Positions 46,666-56,428 of a DNA stretch of 64,000 nucleotides are shown piece after piece. Within the stretch, counting starts at the first letter, position 1; each line of letters opens with the position of its first letter. The notes beneath the pieces were generated by a model. It was given only the letters and a program-made list of their open reading frames with translations. It was not told where the DNA came from and did no database searches. The stretch comes from Actinomadura kijaniata NBRC 14229 (GTDB taxonomy: Bacteria > Actinomycetota > Actinomycetes > Streptosporangiales > Streptosporangiaceae). The translations under genes and the position numbers were made by a program. Location of the stretch: the NCBI RefSeq assembly GCF_001552175.1, contig NZ_BCQR01000007.1:54678-118677 (forward strand), given 5' to 3'.

Positions 46666-48384
46666 TCAGAAAATCCGGGCGGCCTCGGCGGCGTACAGCC
46701 GGACCAGCGCGGCGGCCCGGTAGACGCCGTCCTCGCCCGGAACCTCCAGCAGGCACGCGTCCACCAGGGACTCCAGCCCCTCCACCACGGCGTCGGGGGC
46801 GCCGCCCACCGCCACGGCGGCCTCGCCGGCGGTGAACGCGTCCGGCAGCACCGCCAGGGAGAGGAACAGCGACCGTTCGCGTTCGGGCAGCTCGTGGTAG
46901 GCGGCGGCCAGCGCGTTGCGCACCGCCAGACCGGGCACGGCCAGGCCGCCGAGCCGCCGTCGCGGATCGCGCAGCGCCGCCGCGAGCCCCGCCGCCCCCA
47001 GCCCCGGCCGCAACGCCAGCCGCATCCCGGCGGCCCGCAACGCCAGCGGCAGCCCCCCGCACAGCCGCACGACCTCGACGGCCTCCGGCCCCGGCGGGAC
47101 ACCCCCGACCAGCCCCAGCAACCGGACCCCGTCGTCCTCGGCCAACGGCCCCAGCCGCACCAGCCGCACCCCCGTCAGCCCCGCCAGGCATGCCCGCCCG
47201 GTGACCAGCACGGCACAGCCCGCGGCCCCCGGCACCAGCGGCCGCACCTGCCCGGCCGTCACCGCGCCGTCCAGCACCACCAGCACCCGGCGCCCGGCCG
47301 TCCGCGACCGGAACAGCGCGGCCCGCTCCTCCAGGGTCGCCGGAAGCCCGACCTCCCCCAGGTCGCGCAGGAACCGCCGCAGCACCTCGGCCGGATCCAC
47401 CGGCGCGCCGTCCGCCCGCAGCTCCGCGTAGAGCTGCCCGTCGGGGAACAGCGCCGCCATCCGGTGCGCCACGTGCACCGCCAGCGCCGACTTGCCGACC
47501 CCGGGCGCCCCCGCGATCCCGAACACCAGCGGCCCCCGCCGGTCGTGCTCGGCCAGCAGCGGCCCGCCGATCGCCGCGACCTCCGCGTCCCGCCCGGTGA
47601 AGTCGCACACGTCCGGCGGCACCTGCCGGGGCGGCGCGGACCGTTCCCCCGGAAGCGCCGCGGCGTGCGCGGCCCGCAGCTCCGGCGACGGCGCGATCCC
47701 CAGGTCGTCGGCCAGCCGCTGCCGCACCCGCTCCACCTGGAGCACCGCCTCGGCGTGCCGCCCGCACGCCGCCAGCAGCCGCACCAGCCGCGCCTGCAAC
47801 GGCTCGTCGTAGGGCGCGGCCAGCGACGCCGCGCTCACCGGCGGCACCGCCTCGGAGGCGCGCCCGAGGTTCAGCGCCACGTCGGCGAGGGCCGCCGCGC
47901 AGAGGACCCGTTCGTGCTCCAGGGCCCGCACCGCCGGATCGGCCGCCAACGACCCGGGGCGCCCGCCCAGGACCGGTCCCTGCCACTCGCCGAGCGCCCC
48001 CGCCAGCAGCCGCATCCGTTCCTCGGGATCGTCGGCGGCCAGGCCCGCCCGCAGCCCCTCCCGGAACCGCACCAGATCGACGGCGTCGCCCACCACCGTC
48101 AGCCGGTAGCCCGAACCGCTGTGCTCCAGACCGCACTGCGTTCCGGCGAACCCCTGCAACCAGGTGCGCAGCCGGTGCACGGCGCACTGGAGCGCCCGGC
48201 GGGTGCCCCGCTCCTCGTCCCAGGCCAGGTCCAGCAGCCGTTCCTCGCCGACGACCTCGCCGGGCGTGAGCAGCAGCGCCCCGAACAGCGCCCGCGCCCC
48301 GGGACCGGGCAGCCGGACCGGTCGCCCGCCCGCGCGGACGGTCAGATCACCAAGGACGCGCACGTCCAGACCGAACTCGCCCAA
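46666..48384 (-). CDS. SARP-type regulator with BTAD and NB-ARC domains
   Basis: TTG 48384 follows GGAGGCGGTGGG and gives 572 residues. Residues 1-90 are the OmpR-like winged HTH (DVRVLGDLTVRAGGRPVRLPG, LLTPGEVVGEERLLDLAWDEERGTRRALQCAVHRLRTWL). Residues 95-240 are the bacterial transcriptional activation domain (DAVDLVRFREGLRAGLAADD, RLVRLLAACGRHAEAVLQVERVRQRLADDLGIAPSPEL). The NB-ARC part has FGIAGAPGVGKSALAVHVAH (P-loop) and RRVLVVLDGA (Walker B). It stops after the winged-helix segment without TPRs. Its position upstream of the graspetide genes makes it their likely activator. Confidence 0.9.
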   Translation of the reverse strand: MGEFGLDVRVLGDLTVRAGGRPVRLPGPGARALFGALLLTPGEVVGEERLLDLAWDEERGTRRALQCAVHRLRTWLQGFAGTQCGLEHSGSGYRLTVVGDAVDLVRFREGLRAGLAADDPEERMRLLAGALGEWQGPVLGGRPGSLAADPAVRALEHERVLCAAALADVALNLGRASEAVPPVSAASLAAPYDEPLQARLVRLLAACGRHAEAVLQVERVRQRLADDLGIAPSPELRAAHAAALPGERSAPPRQVPPDVCDFTGRDAEVAAIGGPLLAEHDRRGPLVFGIAGAPGVGKSALAVHVAHRMAALFPDGQLYAELRADGAPVDPAEVLRRFLRDLGEVGLPATLEERAALFRSRTAGRRVLVVLDGAVTAGQVRPLVPGAAGCAVLVTGRACLAGLTGVRLVRLGPLAEDDGVRLLGLVGGVPPGPEAVEVVRLCGGLPLALRAAGMRLALRPGLGAAGLAAALRDPRRRLGGLAVPGLAVRNALAAAYHELPERERSLFLSLAVLPDAFTAGEAAVAVGGAPDAVVEGLESLVDACLLEVPGEDGVYRAAALVRLYAAEAARIF

Positions 48385-48505
48385 CCCACCGCCTCCGAGT
48401 CCCCGGACGAGACGAACGTAAGCGCTTTCCGATCTCCCGGCAAGACACCGCGGGCGGCCGGCTGGACCCTGACAGCCGGGAACGGGCCGGTAGCCTGGGC
48501 GGACC

Positions 48506-49636
48506 ATGGAACATCTGGGGACGCCGTGGGGTGAGTTCGAGCTCGTCCGCCACCCGCACGACGAGCGTTCCGGGCTGCGGGCCTGGGACGCCGCCGACGA
48601 GTACCTGCTGCGCCACCTGGCCGAGACCGGCTGGGACCCCGCGGGCACGCTGGTCGTGCTCGGCGACCGGTGGGGCGCGCTGACCACGGCCCTGGCCGGG
48701 CACGGCCCCGTCCAGATCACCGACTCGTTCCTGGGCCGCACCGCCACCGCCGAGAACCTGGAACGCAACGGCCGCCCGCCCGTCACGCTCCTGACCACGC
48801 GCGACACCCCGCCGGGCCGGATCGACACGCTGCTGGTCCGCGTCCCCAAGAGCCTGTCGCTGCTGGAGGACCAGCTCCGCCGCCTCGCGCCCGCCGTGCA
48901 CGCGGGCACGGTGATCGTCGGCACCGGCATGGTCAAGGAGATCCACACCTCGACCCTGAACCTCTTCGAGACGATCCTCGGCCCGACCCGCACCTCGCTG
49001 GCCGTGCGCAAGGCCCGGCTGATCCTCTGCGAGCCCGACCCGTCGCTGCCCCGCGTCCCCAGCCCGTGGCCGCTGCGCTACGACCTGCCCCCCGACGCCG
49101 GCGCCGCCGCGGGCCGCCCCGTCGTCAACCACGCGGGCATCTTCTCCGCCGACCACCTGGACATCGGCACCCGCTTCCTCCTCCGGCACCTCCCGCGGGG
49201 CGACTTCGGCCGCGTCATCGACCTGGGCTGCGGCAACGGCGTGGTCGGCATGGCGGCGGCCCTCCTGCACCCCGACGCCGAACTCCTCTTCGTCGACGAG
49301 TCCTACCAGGCCGTCGCCTCCGCCGAGGAGACCTTCCGCGCCAACGCGACCAACCGGGCGGAGTTCCGCGCCGCCAACGCCCTGACCGACGCGGAACCCC
49401 GCTCGGCCGACCTCGTGCTGAACAACCCCCCGTTCCACTCCCACCAGGCCACCACCGACGCGACGGCCTGGCAGATGTTCACCGGAGCCCGCCGCACCCT
49501 GGACCGGGGCGGCGAACTCTGGGTGATCGGCAACCGCCACCTCGGCTACCACGTGAAACTCCGCCGGATCTTCGGCAACTGCACCACAGTGGCCTCAAAC
49601 CCGAAATTCGTCCTCCTCCGCGCCGTCCGCCGCTAG
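48506..49636 (+). CDS. rRNA guanine-N2 methyltransferase-like protein (RlmG/RsmC type)
   Basis: The 376-residue protein has the duplicated layout of RsmC/RlmG: a degenerate N-terminal methyltransferase domain (residues 1-190) and a catalytic C-terminal domain with motif I VIDLGCGNGVVGMAAALLHP near 233 and motif IV DLVLNNPPFHSH near 310. The N-P-P-F box marks N-methylation of a purine in rRNA. It is divergent from the SARP gene with a 121-bp gap. The exact rRNA position cannot be told. Confidence 0.88.
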   Translation: MEHLGTPWGEFELVRHPHDERSGLRAWDAADEYLLRHLAETGWDPAGTLVVLGDRWGALTTALAGHGPVQITDSFLGRTATAENLERNGRPPVTLLTTRDTPPGRIDTLLVRVPKSLSLLEDQLRRLAPAVHAGTVIVGTGMVKEIHTSTLNLFETILGPTRTSLAVRKARLILCEPDPSLPRVPSPWPLRYDLPPDAGAAAGRPVVNHAGIFSADHLDIGTRFLLRHLPRGDFGRVIDLGCGNGVVGMAAALLHPDAELLFVDESYQAVASAEETFRANATNRAEFRAANALTDAEPRSADLVLNNPPFHSHQATTDATAWQMFTGARRTLDRGGELWVIGNRHLGYHVKLRRIFGNCTTVASNPKFVLLRAVRR

Positions 49637-49658
49637 GACGGCGCGGGCCGCGGGACGG

Positions 49659-51002
49659 TCAGCCGGTGGGGCAGGGGGTGTAGAAGCGGCGGGTTCCTGT
49701 GGTGTGGGCCGTCGGGTCGGTGAAGCGGCAGCCGTAGGTGGGGGCGGCGACCTTCTTCGGGTTTCGTACGTCGTCGCCTTCGGGGCGGGGGCCGCCGCGT
49801 TCCCAGCGGACCAGGTCGTCCCAGGCCCGGCCCGCCTCGGCCGGGCTGAACTCGCAGTGGCCGAGGGCGCGGATCGCCCGTTGCACCAGCAGGTGGCCCC
49901 GGTGGTGGCGGTCGGCGTCGGCGCGGTAGCGCTGCTCCATCGAGAACGGCACGAACACGTCCCCGATGTTGTGCAGGGACAGGACGGGCGCCGTCAGGCG
50001 GCCCGAGACGGACGGGACCTGCGTGAGGCGGCGGGTGTGACGGCTGGCCGGGTCGGCGGGGCGGACGCGCTGGACTGTCCGGTTGACGTCGACCGGCGTG
50101 GTCGGGGTGTAGAACGTGCGGACGTTCGTCGCGACGCGGTCGGGGTTCTGCGCCAGGGACCCGTCGGTCGGGGGAGCGGCCAGGCCGAACAGGTAGTTCT
50201 GCCAGTACGCGAACGCCGCCCGGTCCGCCGGGCGCGGCCCGCCGCTGCGGTTGATCACGATGGAGCGGAACTGGTCGCCGAGCTTGGTGGTGGTGTCCGG
50301 CCCGCCCGGCGTCAGGGCGGTGAGGCCGAGCCTCTGCTTGATCCGGGGGACGACCGCGGTCTGGTAGTCGGGCGGCGGCGGGTAGGCGGGCAGGTCCGCC
50401 AGGTCCTGCGCGACGACGTGGAAGTCCAGGAAGAAGTCGAACAGCGCGTGGTCGCCGACCGATCCGCACATCGGCATCGCCCCGTCGTAGAAGCCGGGGA
50501 ACTCCTCGATCGACCGCGCCGCGATGTGCCCGCCCATCGACACCCCGGCCAGGAACGTCCGGCGCGGCTCCCCGACCTGGCGCGCGAAGTGCCGTGCCAG
50601 CGTGCGGGTGCTGAGCACCCCGGCGCGCACGTCGTAGTCGTTGGCGTAGTAGGACGAGGCGGCCCAGGCGTACCCCTGGTCGAGCACCTTCTGCCGCAGC
50701 CCGTACGCCGGGGGGTCCACCGTCAGCACGCGGGTGTCGCCGCGGTAGCCGTGCGCCCACATCATGAGCCGCCCGTTCCAGTTCGGCGGCACCTCGATGA
50801 TGTAGGCGGCGTGCCCCCGGACGCCCTGGTGGACGCGGGTGGGGCGCCCGTCCACCAGGGCCGGGGGCAGCGGCGGGTTGCTGATCGTGTAGCCGGGCAG
50901 CGGCTGGTCGTCGGGGACCCGCGCGGCCTCGGCCGGAGCGGTCAGGACCGCCGCGCACAGGGCGGTCAGGACGGTCAGGGTCACCGGTCGTCGACGGCGC
51001 AC
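49659..51002 (-). CDS. Secreted alpha/beta hydrolase
   Basis: GTG 51002 is 8 bp after AGGAGG and gives 447 residues; GTG 51011, overlapping the ligase stop, is the alternative. A signal peptide spans about 1-25 (PVTLTVLTALCAAVLTAPAEAA). The mature part has WNGRLMMWAHGYRGDTRVLT (oxyanion HG region), FLAGVSMGGHIAARS with the nucleophile Ser, LSLHNIGDVFVPFSMEQRY with the likely Asp and ALGHCEFSPAEAG with the His. It may hydrolyse an ester outside the cell, releasing an acid for the ligase and the Liv transporter nearby. Confidence 0.82.
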   Translation of the reverse strand: MRRRRPVTLTVLTALCAAVLTAPAEAARVPDDQPLPGYTISNPPLPPALVDGRPTRVHQGVRGHAAYIIEVPPNWNGRLMMWAHGYRGDTRVLTVDPPAYGLRQKVLDQGYAWAASSYYANDYDVRAGVLSTRTLARHFARQVGEPRRTFLAGVSMGGHIAARSIEEFPGFYDGAMPMCGSVGDHALFDFFLDFHVVAQDLADLPAYPPPPDYQTAVVPRIKQRLGLTALTPGGPDTTTKLGDQFRSIVINRSGGPRPADRAAFAYWQNYLFGLAAPPTDGSLAQNPDRVATNVRTFYTPTTPVDVNRTVQRVRPADPASRHTRRLTQVPSVSGRLTAPVLSLHNIGDVFVPFSMEQRYRADADRHHRGHLLVQRAIRALGHCEFSPAEAGRAWDDLVRWERGGPRPEGDDVRNPKKVAAPTYGCRFTDPTAHTTGTRRFYTPCPTG

Positions 51003-51007
51003 GGCCG

Positions 51008-52513
51008 TCACCTCCTCGGGGTGGGGGGAGCGGCGGCCGGAGCGGGCGGCAGCCGCAACGCGCGTTTGATGATCTTTCCGGTGGGGCCGGTCGGCAGCTC
51101 GTCCACGAGCCGGACCAGCCGGGGGAACTTGTAGGCGGCCACGCGCTCGCGGACGAAGTCCCGCAGCTCCTCCGGCGGGACCCGCGCGCGCACCGCCACC
51201 ACGGCGGCGACCTCCTCGCCCAGTTCGGGGTGCGGAACGCCCACGACGGCGGCCTGGCGCACCGCCGGATGCTCGTACAGGACCTCCTCCACCTCGCGCG
51301 GGTACACCGTGTACCCGCCTCGGATGATCACTTCGCGGCGGCGGCCGACGAGGAAGAAGAAGCCGTCGGCGTCGACCCGGCCCAGGTCGCCGGTGTGGAA
51401 CCAGCCGTCGCGGACCGCCTCGGCGGTGCCCTCCGGGTCGTTCCAGTAGCCCTTCATCACGTTGGGCCCGCGCACGACGATCTCGCCGATCTCGCCGGGC
51501 GGCGCCTCCCGCCCCCGCTCGTCCACCACCCGCATCGCCACGCCGGGCACGGGCCGCCCGATCGAGCCGGGCCGGTGCCCCGCGCCGCCCCGGTTGGACG
51601 CCGCCACCGGCGAGGTCTCGCTCAGCCCGTACCCCTCGAAGATCACGCAGCCGAACCGCGTCCGGTAGGCGCGCAGCACGTCCAGCGGCAGCGGCGCGCC
51701 GCCGCTCACGCAGACCCGCAGCAGCGACAGGTCGGCCGCGCCCGGCAGGTCCAGCAGCGCGATGTACATCGACGGGACGCCCGGGAACACCGTCACCCCG
51801 TCCCGCCGGATCACCTCCAGGGCGCGTTCGGGCTCGAACCGCGGCATCAGGGTCAGCCGGGCCCCGGCGTGGACGGCGGCGTTCAGCGTGCAGGTCAGCC
51901 CGAACGCGTGGTACAGCGGCAACGCCCCCAGCAGCACGTCGTCCACGCCGAGCGCCTGCACCCGCGCCACCGCCGCGGCGTTGGACCCCAGGTTGCCGTG
52001 GGTCAGCTCGATGCCCCGGGGCCGCCCGGTCGTTCCCGCGCTGTAGAGGATCACGGCGGTGTCCCCGGCCGCCGCCGGGGCGACGGCGCGGTCGGGCCGC
52101 TCCTCGCGCAGCAGCCGGTGGAACTCCCCGGGCACCACGAACAGGTAGTCGGTGCGGGTCCCGGCCGTGCCCGACTCCACGGCCTCGGCGCACGCGTGCC
52201 AGGCGACCACCAGCCGGGCCGCGCAGTCGCCGAGGAACGCCGCGATCTCCCGCCGCTTCAGCAGCGGGTCCAGCGGGACGACGATCGCCCCGGCCCGCAG
52301 CGCCCCGTAGTACACGACCGCGAACTCGGGGACGTTCGGCAGCATGACCGCGACCCGGTCGCCGGGCCCGATCCCGCGCCGCCGCAGCAGCGCCGCGACC
52401 CGGGCGCTCCAGACGTCCAGCGCCCGGTAGGCGAGGTCGGTGCGGTCCAGGGTGAGGACCGTCCGCCCGCCGAGCCGTTCGGCGGCGGTCCGCAGCCGGT
52501 CAGCCAGGTTCAT
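51008..52513 (-). CDS. AMP-forming acyl-CoA ligase
   Basis: The 501-residue protein has the ANL-family boxes: VILYSAGTTGRPRGIELTHGNLGSN (A3, near 150), GVPSMYIALLD, VIFEGYGLSETSP (A5, near 290), GWFHTGDLGRVDADGFFFLVGRRREVIIRGGYTVYPREVE (A7-A8, near 370) and PTGPTGKIIKRAL with the catalytic Lys (A10, near 480). It activates a carboxylic acid as CoA thioester; acyl or aryl specificity is open. It lies between the PucR gene and the secreted hydrolase on one strand. Confidence 0.9.
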   Translation of the reverse strand: MNLADRLRTAAERLGGRTVLTLDRTDLAYRALDVWSARVAALLRRRGIGPGDRVAVMLPNVPEFAVVYYGALRAGAIVVPLDPLLKRREIAAFLGDCAARLVVAWHACAEAVESGTAGTRTDYLFVVPGEFHRLLREERPDRAVAPAAAGDTAVILYSAGTTGRPRGIELTHGNLGSNAAAVARVQALGVDDVLLGALPLYHAFGLTCTLNAAVHAGARLTLMPRFEPERALEVIRRDGVTVFPGVPSMYIALLDLPGAADLSLLRVCVSGGAPLPLDVLRAYRTRFGCVIFEGYGLSETSPVAASNRGGAGHRPGSIGRPVPGVAMRVVDERGREAPPGEIGEIVVRGPNVMKGYWNDPEGTAEAVRDGWFHTGDLGRVDADGFFFLVGRRREVIIRGGYTVYPREVEEVLYEHPAVRQAAVVGVPHPELGEEVAAVVAVRARVPPEELRDFVRERVAAYKFPRLVRLVDELPTGPTGKIIKRALRLPPAPAAAPPTPRR

Positions 52514-52552
52514 GACCCGACGCTACGGCGGAGGTCCCACCGTTCTCATTGG

Positions 52553-53896
52553 TCACGGAGACCAGTCTTTCCGCGCCGGATTGGTGCGCCGCGGCGCGGC
52601 GTCCTGGAGCGCGATCGCGACCAGCAGGTCCACCAGGTCGGCGATGTGCCGCGGGTTCCGGCCGGTCCGCTCCTGGACGCGGCGCAGCCGGTACTGGGCG
52701 GTGTTGTGGTGGATCTGGAGCCGTTCGGCCGCCGCCCGCAGGTTCAGGTCGGCGGCGGCGAACGCGCGGATCGTCGCGGTCAGCACCCCGCCGCGCGCCC
52801 GGTCCTCGGCCAGCAGCCCCGCCACCGACGGGTCGACCAGCCGCCGCGCGGTGCCGTCGGCCCGCAGCGCCAGGTACTCGAACGGCCGCATCCGCGGCAG
52901 CGCCGCCACCCCGCCCTCCTCGGGCAGGAACTCCAGCGCGGTCCGCGCCTCCCGGTGCGCGCGGGGGACGTCCGCCATCCCCGGCACGACGGTGCTGACG
53001 CCCACCGCCAGCGCGACGCCCTCGCCGAGCAGCCTCTCGCGCGCCTCCTGGATCCGGTCGCACAACCGCCCGGGGTCGCCGCCGGGCCCCAGCGCGGCCA
53101 CCGCGACGATCTCCGAGTCGCGCAGCACCGTCAGGGGGCGCCGCCCGTTCACCACCAGGTGCCCGATCGCCGTGGCCGCCTCGTGCCAGGAGTCCGCGCC
53201 GGTCGCGGCGTCCCGGCCGGGCCCGGCGTCGGGGCCGACCAGCACGGCCGCCACCACCACCAGCGGGGTGCGGGGGTCGGGCCCCAGCCCGTGCGCGTGC
53301 GCGGTGGCCAGCTGCGGGCCGCCCGCCGGGAGCGCGCCCGCCAGCAGCGTCTCCAGCAGGTCGCGGCTCTCCCGCGCCACCTCGGCGGCGGCCTGCCGCT
53401 GGTACTCCACGTAGGTGTTGGCCGCGTGCGTGCTGACGAAGTCGATGTAGCGCATCAGCGCCGACGCCAGCGACAGCGCGGCCACGTTGCCGACGTCGGT
53501 GCCGCCCGCGTGCTCGACGATCGCGTCCCAGAACACCTGCTGGCCGACCCGGTAGGCGTTGATGTAGTCGGCCAGCGCGAACCCGGCCCGCGCGCGGCGC
53601 ATCGACGCGCGCCGGGTGAAGGCGATGTCGTCGACGGTGACCTCGCGCTCCTCCAGGAACGCCGCCAGCTTGTTGCGGTAGTGGCGCAGCACCTGTTCGC
53701 GCACGTCGGCGTGGAACGCGGGGCCCTGCGCGTCGTAGGCGGGGATCTCCGCGCGGATGGCCGCGACCGCGCGGTCGGCCAGTTCGTCCACGCGGCCGAG
53801 CAGTTCGGAGAGGATACGCGTGCGCTCGGTCCGGACAGCGTCCGTCCCGGTGAACGTTCCCGTGCCGTCACCACCGGACATGTGCGGATCATCCAT
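52553..53896 (-). CDS. PucR/CdaR-family transcriptional regulator
   Basis: ATG 53896 (or ATG 53881) gives about 447 residues. The first 180 residues are helical (LLGRVDELADRAVAAIRAEIPAY, MRYIDFVSTHAANTYVEYQRQAAAEVARES). A GGDEF-like central domain follows (VALAVGVSTVVPGMADVPRAHREARTALEF). The end carries the PucR HTH: FAAADLNLRAAAERLQIHHNTAQYRLRRVQERTGRN. These regulators sense metabolites such as purines or aromatic acids. It heads the ligase-hydrolase operon and is divergent from livG, so it probably controls both. Confidence 0.9.
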   Translation of the reverse strand: MDDPHMSGGDGTGTFTGTDAVRTERTRILSELLGRVDELADRAVAAIRAEIPAYDAQGPAFHADVREQVLRHYRNKLAAFLEEREVTVDDIAFTRRASMRRARAGFALADYINAYRVGQQVFWDAIVEHAGGTDVGNVAALSLASALMRYIDFVSTHAANTYVEYQRQAAAEVARESRDLLETLLAGALPAGGPQLATAHAHGLGPDPRTPLVVVAAVLVGPDAGPGRDAATGADSWHEAATAIGHLVVNGRRPLTVLRDSEIVAVAALGPGGDPGRLCDRIQEARERLLGEGVALAVGVSTVVPGMADVPRAHREARTALEFLPEEGGVAALPRMRPFEYLALRADGTARRLVDPSVAGLLAEDRARGGVLTATIRAFAAADLNLRAAAERLQIHHNTAQYRLRRVQERTGRNPRHIADLVDLLVAIALQDAAPRRTNPARKDWSP

Positions 53897-54057
53897 GGCG
53901 CCCGGAGGACCGTCAACGTGTCGTGACAACTTCGGGACCGGTGCTGTGCTCGGCGGACAACTCGCCGTTCCCATCTTGGGTGACAGCGCCCAATGTGCGG
54001 CCCGGAGGCGGATTCTACGCTGGCGCACCACCGCCACCACCCCGCGCAGGAGGCCGG

Positions 54058-54816
54058 ATGCTGGAGGTCCACGAGCTCACCGTCCGGTTCGGCGGCATCA
54101 CGGCCCTGGACGGGGTCGGCTTCACCGTGGCGCGCGGCGCGATGGTCGGGCTGATCGGCCCCAACGGCGCGGGCAAGACCACGCTGTTCAACTGCCTGAC
54201 CCGCCGCCACCGCGCCGACGGCGGCGAGGTCCGCTACGAGGACCGCGACCTGCTCGCCGAGCCGCCGCACGCGATCGCCGGGCTCGGCATCGGCCGCACC
54301 TTCCAGAACCTCGGCCTGTTCCCGCGCATGTCGGTGCGCGAGAACGTCATGGTCGGCGCGCACCACCACGGCCGCGCCGGGTTCCTCACCGCCGCGCTGC
54401 GGCTGCCGCGGGTGCGCCGCGAGGAGGCCCGGTTGCGCGAGGAGGCCGACGCGGTCCTGGCCCGCCTGGACCTGGCCGCCGTCGCCGACCACCCGGCGGC
54501 GGGGCTGCCGTTCGGCACGCTGAAACGCGTCGAGCTGGCCCGCGCCCTGGCCGGACGTCCCCGCCTGCTGCTGCTGGACGAGCCGGTCAACGGCCTCAGC
54601 CACGGCGAGGTCGACGCGTTCGCCGACACGCTGCGCGCCCTCCGCGAGGAGCTGTCGCTGACCGTGGTCGTCGTGGAGCACCACATGGGGTTCGTGATGG
54701 GGACCTGCGACCGGGTCGTCTGCCTGGACTTCGGCCGCCGGATCGCCGAGGGCCCGCCCGAGGAGGTCCAGCGCGACCCCGCCGTCATCGAGGCGTACCT
54801 GGGGACGGCCGCATGA
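54058..54816 (+). CDS. livG: Branched-chain-amino-acid-type ABC transporter ATPase LivG
   Basis: ATG 54058 follows AGGAGG. The 252-residue protein has VGLIGPNGAGKTTLFNCLTR (Walker A), GIGRTFQNLGLFPRMSVRENVMVG (Q-loop), LPFGTLKRVELARALAGRPRLLLLDEPVNGLSHGE (signature and Walker B) and VVVVEHHMGFVMGTCDRVVCLDFGRRIAEGPP, all typical of LivG. The signature is L-P-F-G-T-L rather than L-P-Y-G-Q-Q. It starts a five-gene operon, livG-livF-livH-livM-livK, with 4-base overlaps. Confidence 0.93.
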   Translation: MLEVHELTVRFGGITALDGVGFTVARGAMVGLIGPNGAGKTTLFNCLTRRHRADGGEVRYEDRDLLAEPPHAIAGLGIGRTFQNLGLFPRMSVRENVMVGAHHHGRAGFLTAALRLPRVRREEARLREEADAVLARLDLAAVADHPAAGLPFGTLKRVELARALAGRPRLLLLDEPVNGLSHGEVDAFADTLRALREELSLTVVVVEHHMGFVMGTCDRVVCLDFGRRIAEGPPEEVQRDPAVIEAYLGTAA

Positions 54817-55544
54817 ACGCGAAGGGCGGGGCGTTCCTGGAGGTCGAGGACCTGCACGCCGGTTACGGCGACGTCCGGGTGCTGCACGGCGTCGGGCTGT
54901 CGGTGGGGCAGGGCGAGATCTGCGCGATCCTCGGCCCGAACGGCGCGGGCAAGACCACGCTGCTGCGGGCGCTGTGCGGGATGGTCCGCGTGCGCGGCGC
55001 GGTCCGGCTGGACGGGGTGCCGCTGGCCGGGCGTTCCCCCGATGCGGTGGCGCGCCTCGGCGTGGCGCACGTCCCCGAGGGGCGCGGCACGTTCATGCCG
55101 CTGACGGTCGAGGAGAACCTGCGGGTCGGGGCCTACACGCGCCGCGACCGGGCGGCCGTCCGCGACGACCTGGAACGCGTGTACGGCTACTTCCCCGCGC
55201 TGAAGAAACGGCTCCGCCAGCAGGCGGGCAGCCTCTCCGGCGGCGAGCAGCAGATGCTCGCCATCGGCCGGGCGCTGATGCTGCGCCCCCGGTTGCTGCT
55301 GCTGGACGAGCCGTCGCTCGGACTGGCCCCGATGGTCACCCGGGAGCTGTTCGGCATCGTCGCCTCGATCAACCGGGAGGAACGCACCACCGTGGTCGTC
55401 GTGGAACAGAACGCCCATCTGGCGCTGGACGTCGCCGGGCAGGCGCACGTGCTGGAGACCGGCCGGATCGCGCTGTCGGGCTCGGCCGCCGACATCCGGG
55501 CCGACGAGCAGGTCGCCCAGTCCTACCTCGGATACCGGATCTAG
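54813..55544 (+). CDS. livF: ABC transporter ATPase LivF
   Basis: ATG 54813 overlaps the livG stop. The 243-residue product has VRVLHGVGLSVGQGEICAILGPNGAGKTTLLRAL, HVPEGRGTFMPLTVEENLRVGAY (LivF's P-E-G-R box), GSLSGGEQQMLAIGRALMLRPRLLLLDEPSLGLAP and VVVVEQNAHLALDVAGQAHVLETGRI. It pairs with LivG to drive the Liv transporter. Confidence 0.94.
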   Translation: MNAKGGAFLEVEDLHAGYGDVRVLHGVGLSVGQGEICAILGPNGAGKTTLLRALCGMVRVRGAVRLDGVPLAGRSPDAVARLGVAHVPEGRGTFMPLTVEENLRVGAYTRRDRAAVRDDLERVYGYFPALKKRLRQQAGSLSGGEQQMLAIGRALMLRPRLLLLDEPSLGLAPMVTRELFGIVASINREERTTVVVVEQNAHLALDVAGQAHVLETGRIALSGSAADIRADEQVAQSYLGYRI

Positions 55545-55546
55545 CC

Positions 55547-56428
55547 ATGGCCGGATTCCTGCAGCAGGTCGTCGAGGGCCTCGGCGCGGGCGCGATCTAC
55601 GCCAGCCTGGCGCTGGCCCTGGTCCTGATCTACCGGTTCACCGGGATCGTGAACTTCGCGCAGGGCGAGCTGGCCATGTTCGCCACCTACATCGCCTGGC
55701 AGTTCACGCACGCCGGGGTGCCGTTCTGGCTGGCCCTGGTGCTGACGCTGGCGGTGGCGTTCGCGGGCGGGATGCTCATCGAACGGGTGGTCGTCCGGCC
55801 CGTGGAGGGCGCGCCCGAACTCACCGTCGTGATCGTCACCGTGGGGCTGTTCATCCTGGTCAACGCGGCGGCCGGCTGGATCTGGTCGTTCCTGATCAAG
55901 GACTTTCCCAACCCGTTCCCGCGCGGCGCGCTGGAGGCCGGGGGAGTGGGCGTGGCCTACTCCACGCTCGGCGTCATGGGCGTGGTCGCCGCCGTCATGG
56001 GCCTGCTGTACCTGCTGTTCCGGCACACCAAGATCGGCCTGGGGATGCGGGCGGTGGCGAGCGGCCCGGAGTCGGCGCGGCTGGTGGGCATCCGGGTCGG
56101 CTGGACCCTCGCCCTCGGCTGGGGCCTGGCCGCCACGGTCGGCGCGGTGTCGGGCGTGCTGGTCGCGCCGCTGCTGTTCCTGGAGCCCAACATGATGGGC
56201 GGCGTCCTGATCTACGCGTTCGCCGCGGCGACCCTCGGCGGGTTCGACAGCCCGGCCGGCGCGGTGGTCGGCGGGCTGGTCGTCGGCGTGGCCGAGACGC
56301 TCTCCGGGGCCTATCTGGACTTCGTCGGCTCCGACCTGAAGGTCGGCGTCCCGCTGGCGATCATCCTGGGCGTGCTGCTGCTGCGTCCGCAGGGGCTGTT
56401 CGGCCGGGCGGCGGTGGAACGGGCATGA
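55547..56428 (+). CDS. livH: ABC transporter permease LivH
   Basis: ATG 55547 lies 2 bp past livF. The 293-residue protein has about eight membrane helices and the LivH features GLGAGAIYASLALALVLIYRFTGIVNFAQGELAMFATY, GLGMRAVASGPESARLVGIRV (the EAA-like loop contacting the ATPases) and VLIYAFAAATLGGFDSPAGAVVGGLVVGVAE. It ends in an ATGA overlap with livM. Confidence 0.94.
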   Translation: MAGFLQQVVEGLGAGAIYASLALALVLIYRFTGIVNFAQGELAMFATYIAWQFTHAGVPFWLALVLTLAVAFAGGMLIERVVVRPVEGAPELTVVIVTVGLFILVNAAAGWIWSFLIKDFPNPFPRGALEAGGVGVAYSTLGVMGVVAAVMGLLYLLFRHTKIGLGMRAVASGPESARLVGIRVGWTLALGWGLAATVGAVSGVLVAPLLFLEPNMMGGVLIYAFAAATLGGFDSPAGAVVGGLVVGVAETLSGAYLDFVGSDLKVGVPLAIILGVLLLRPQGLFGRAAVERA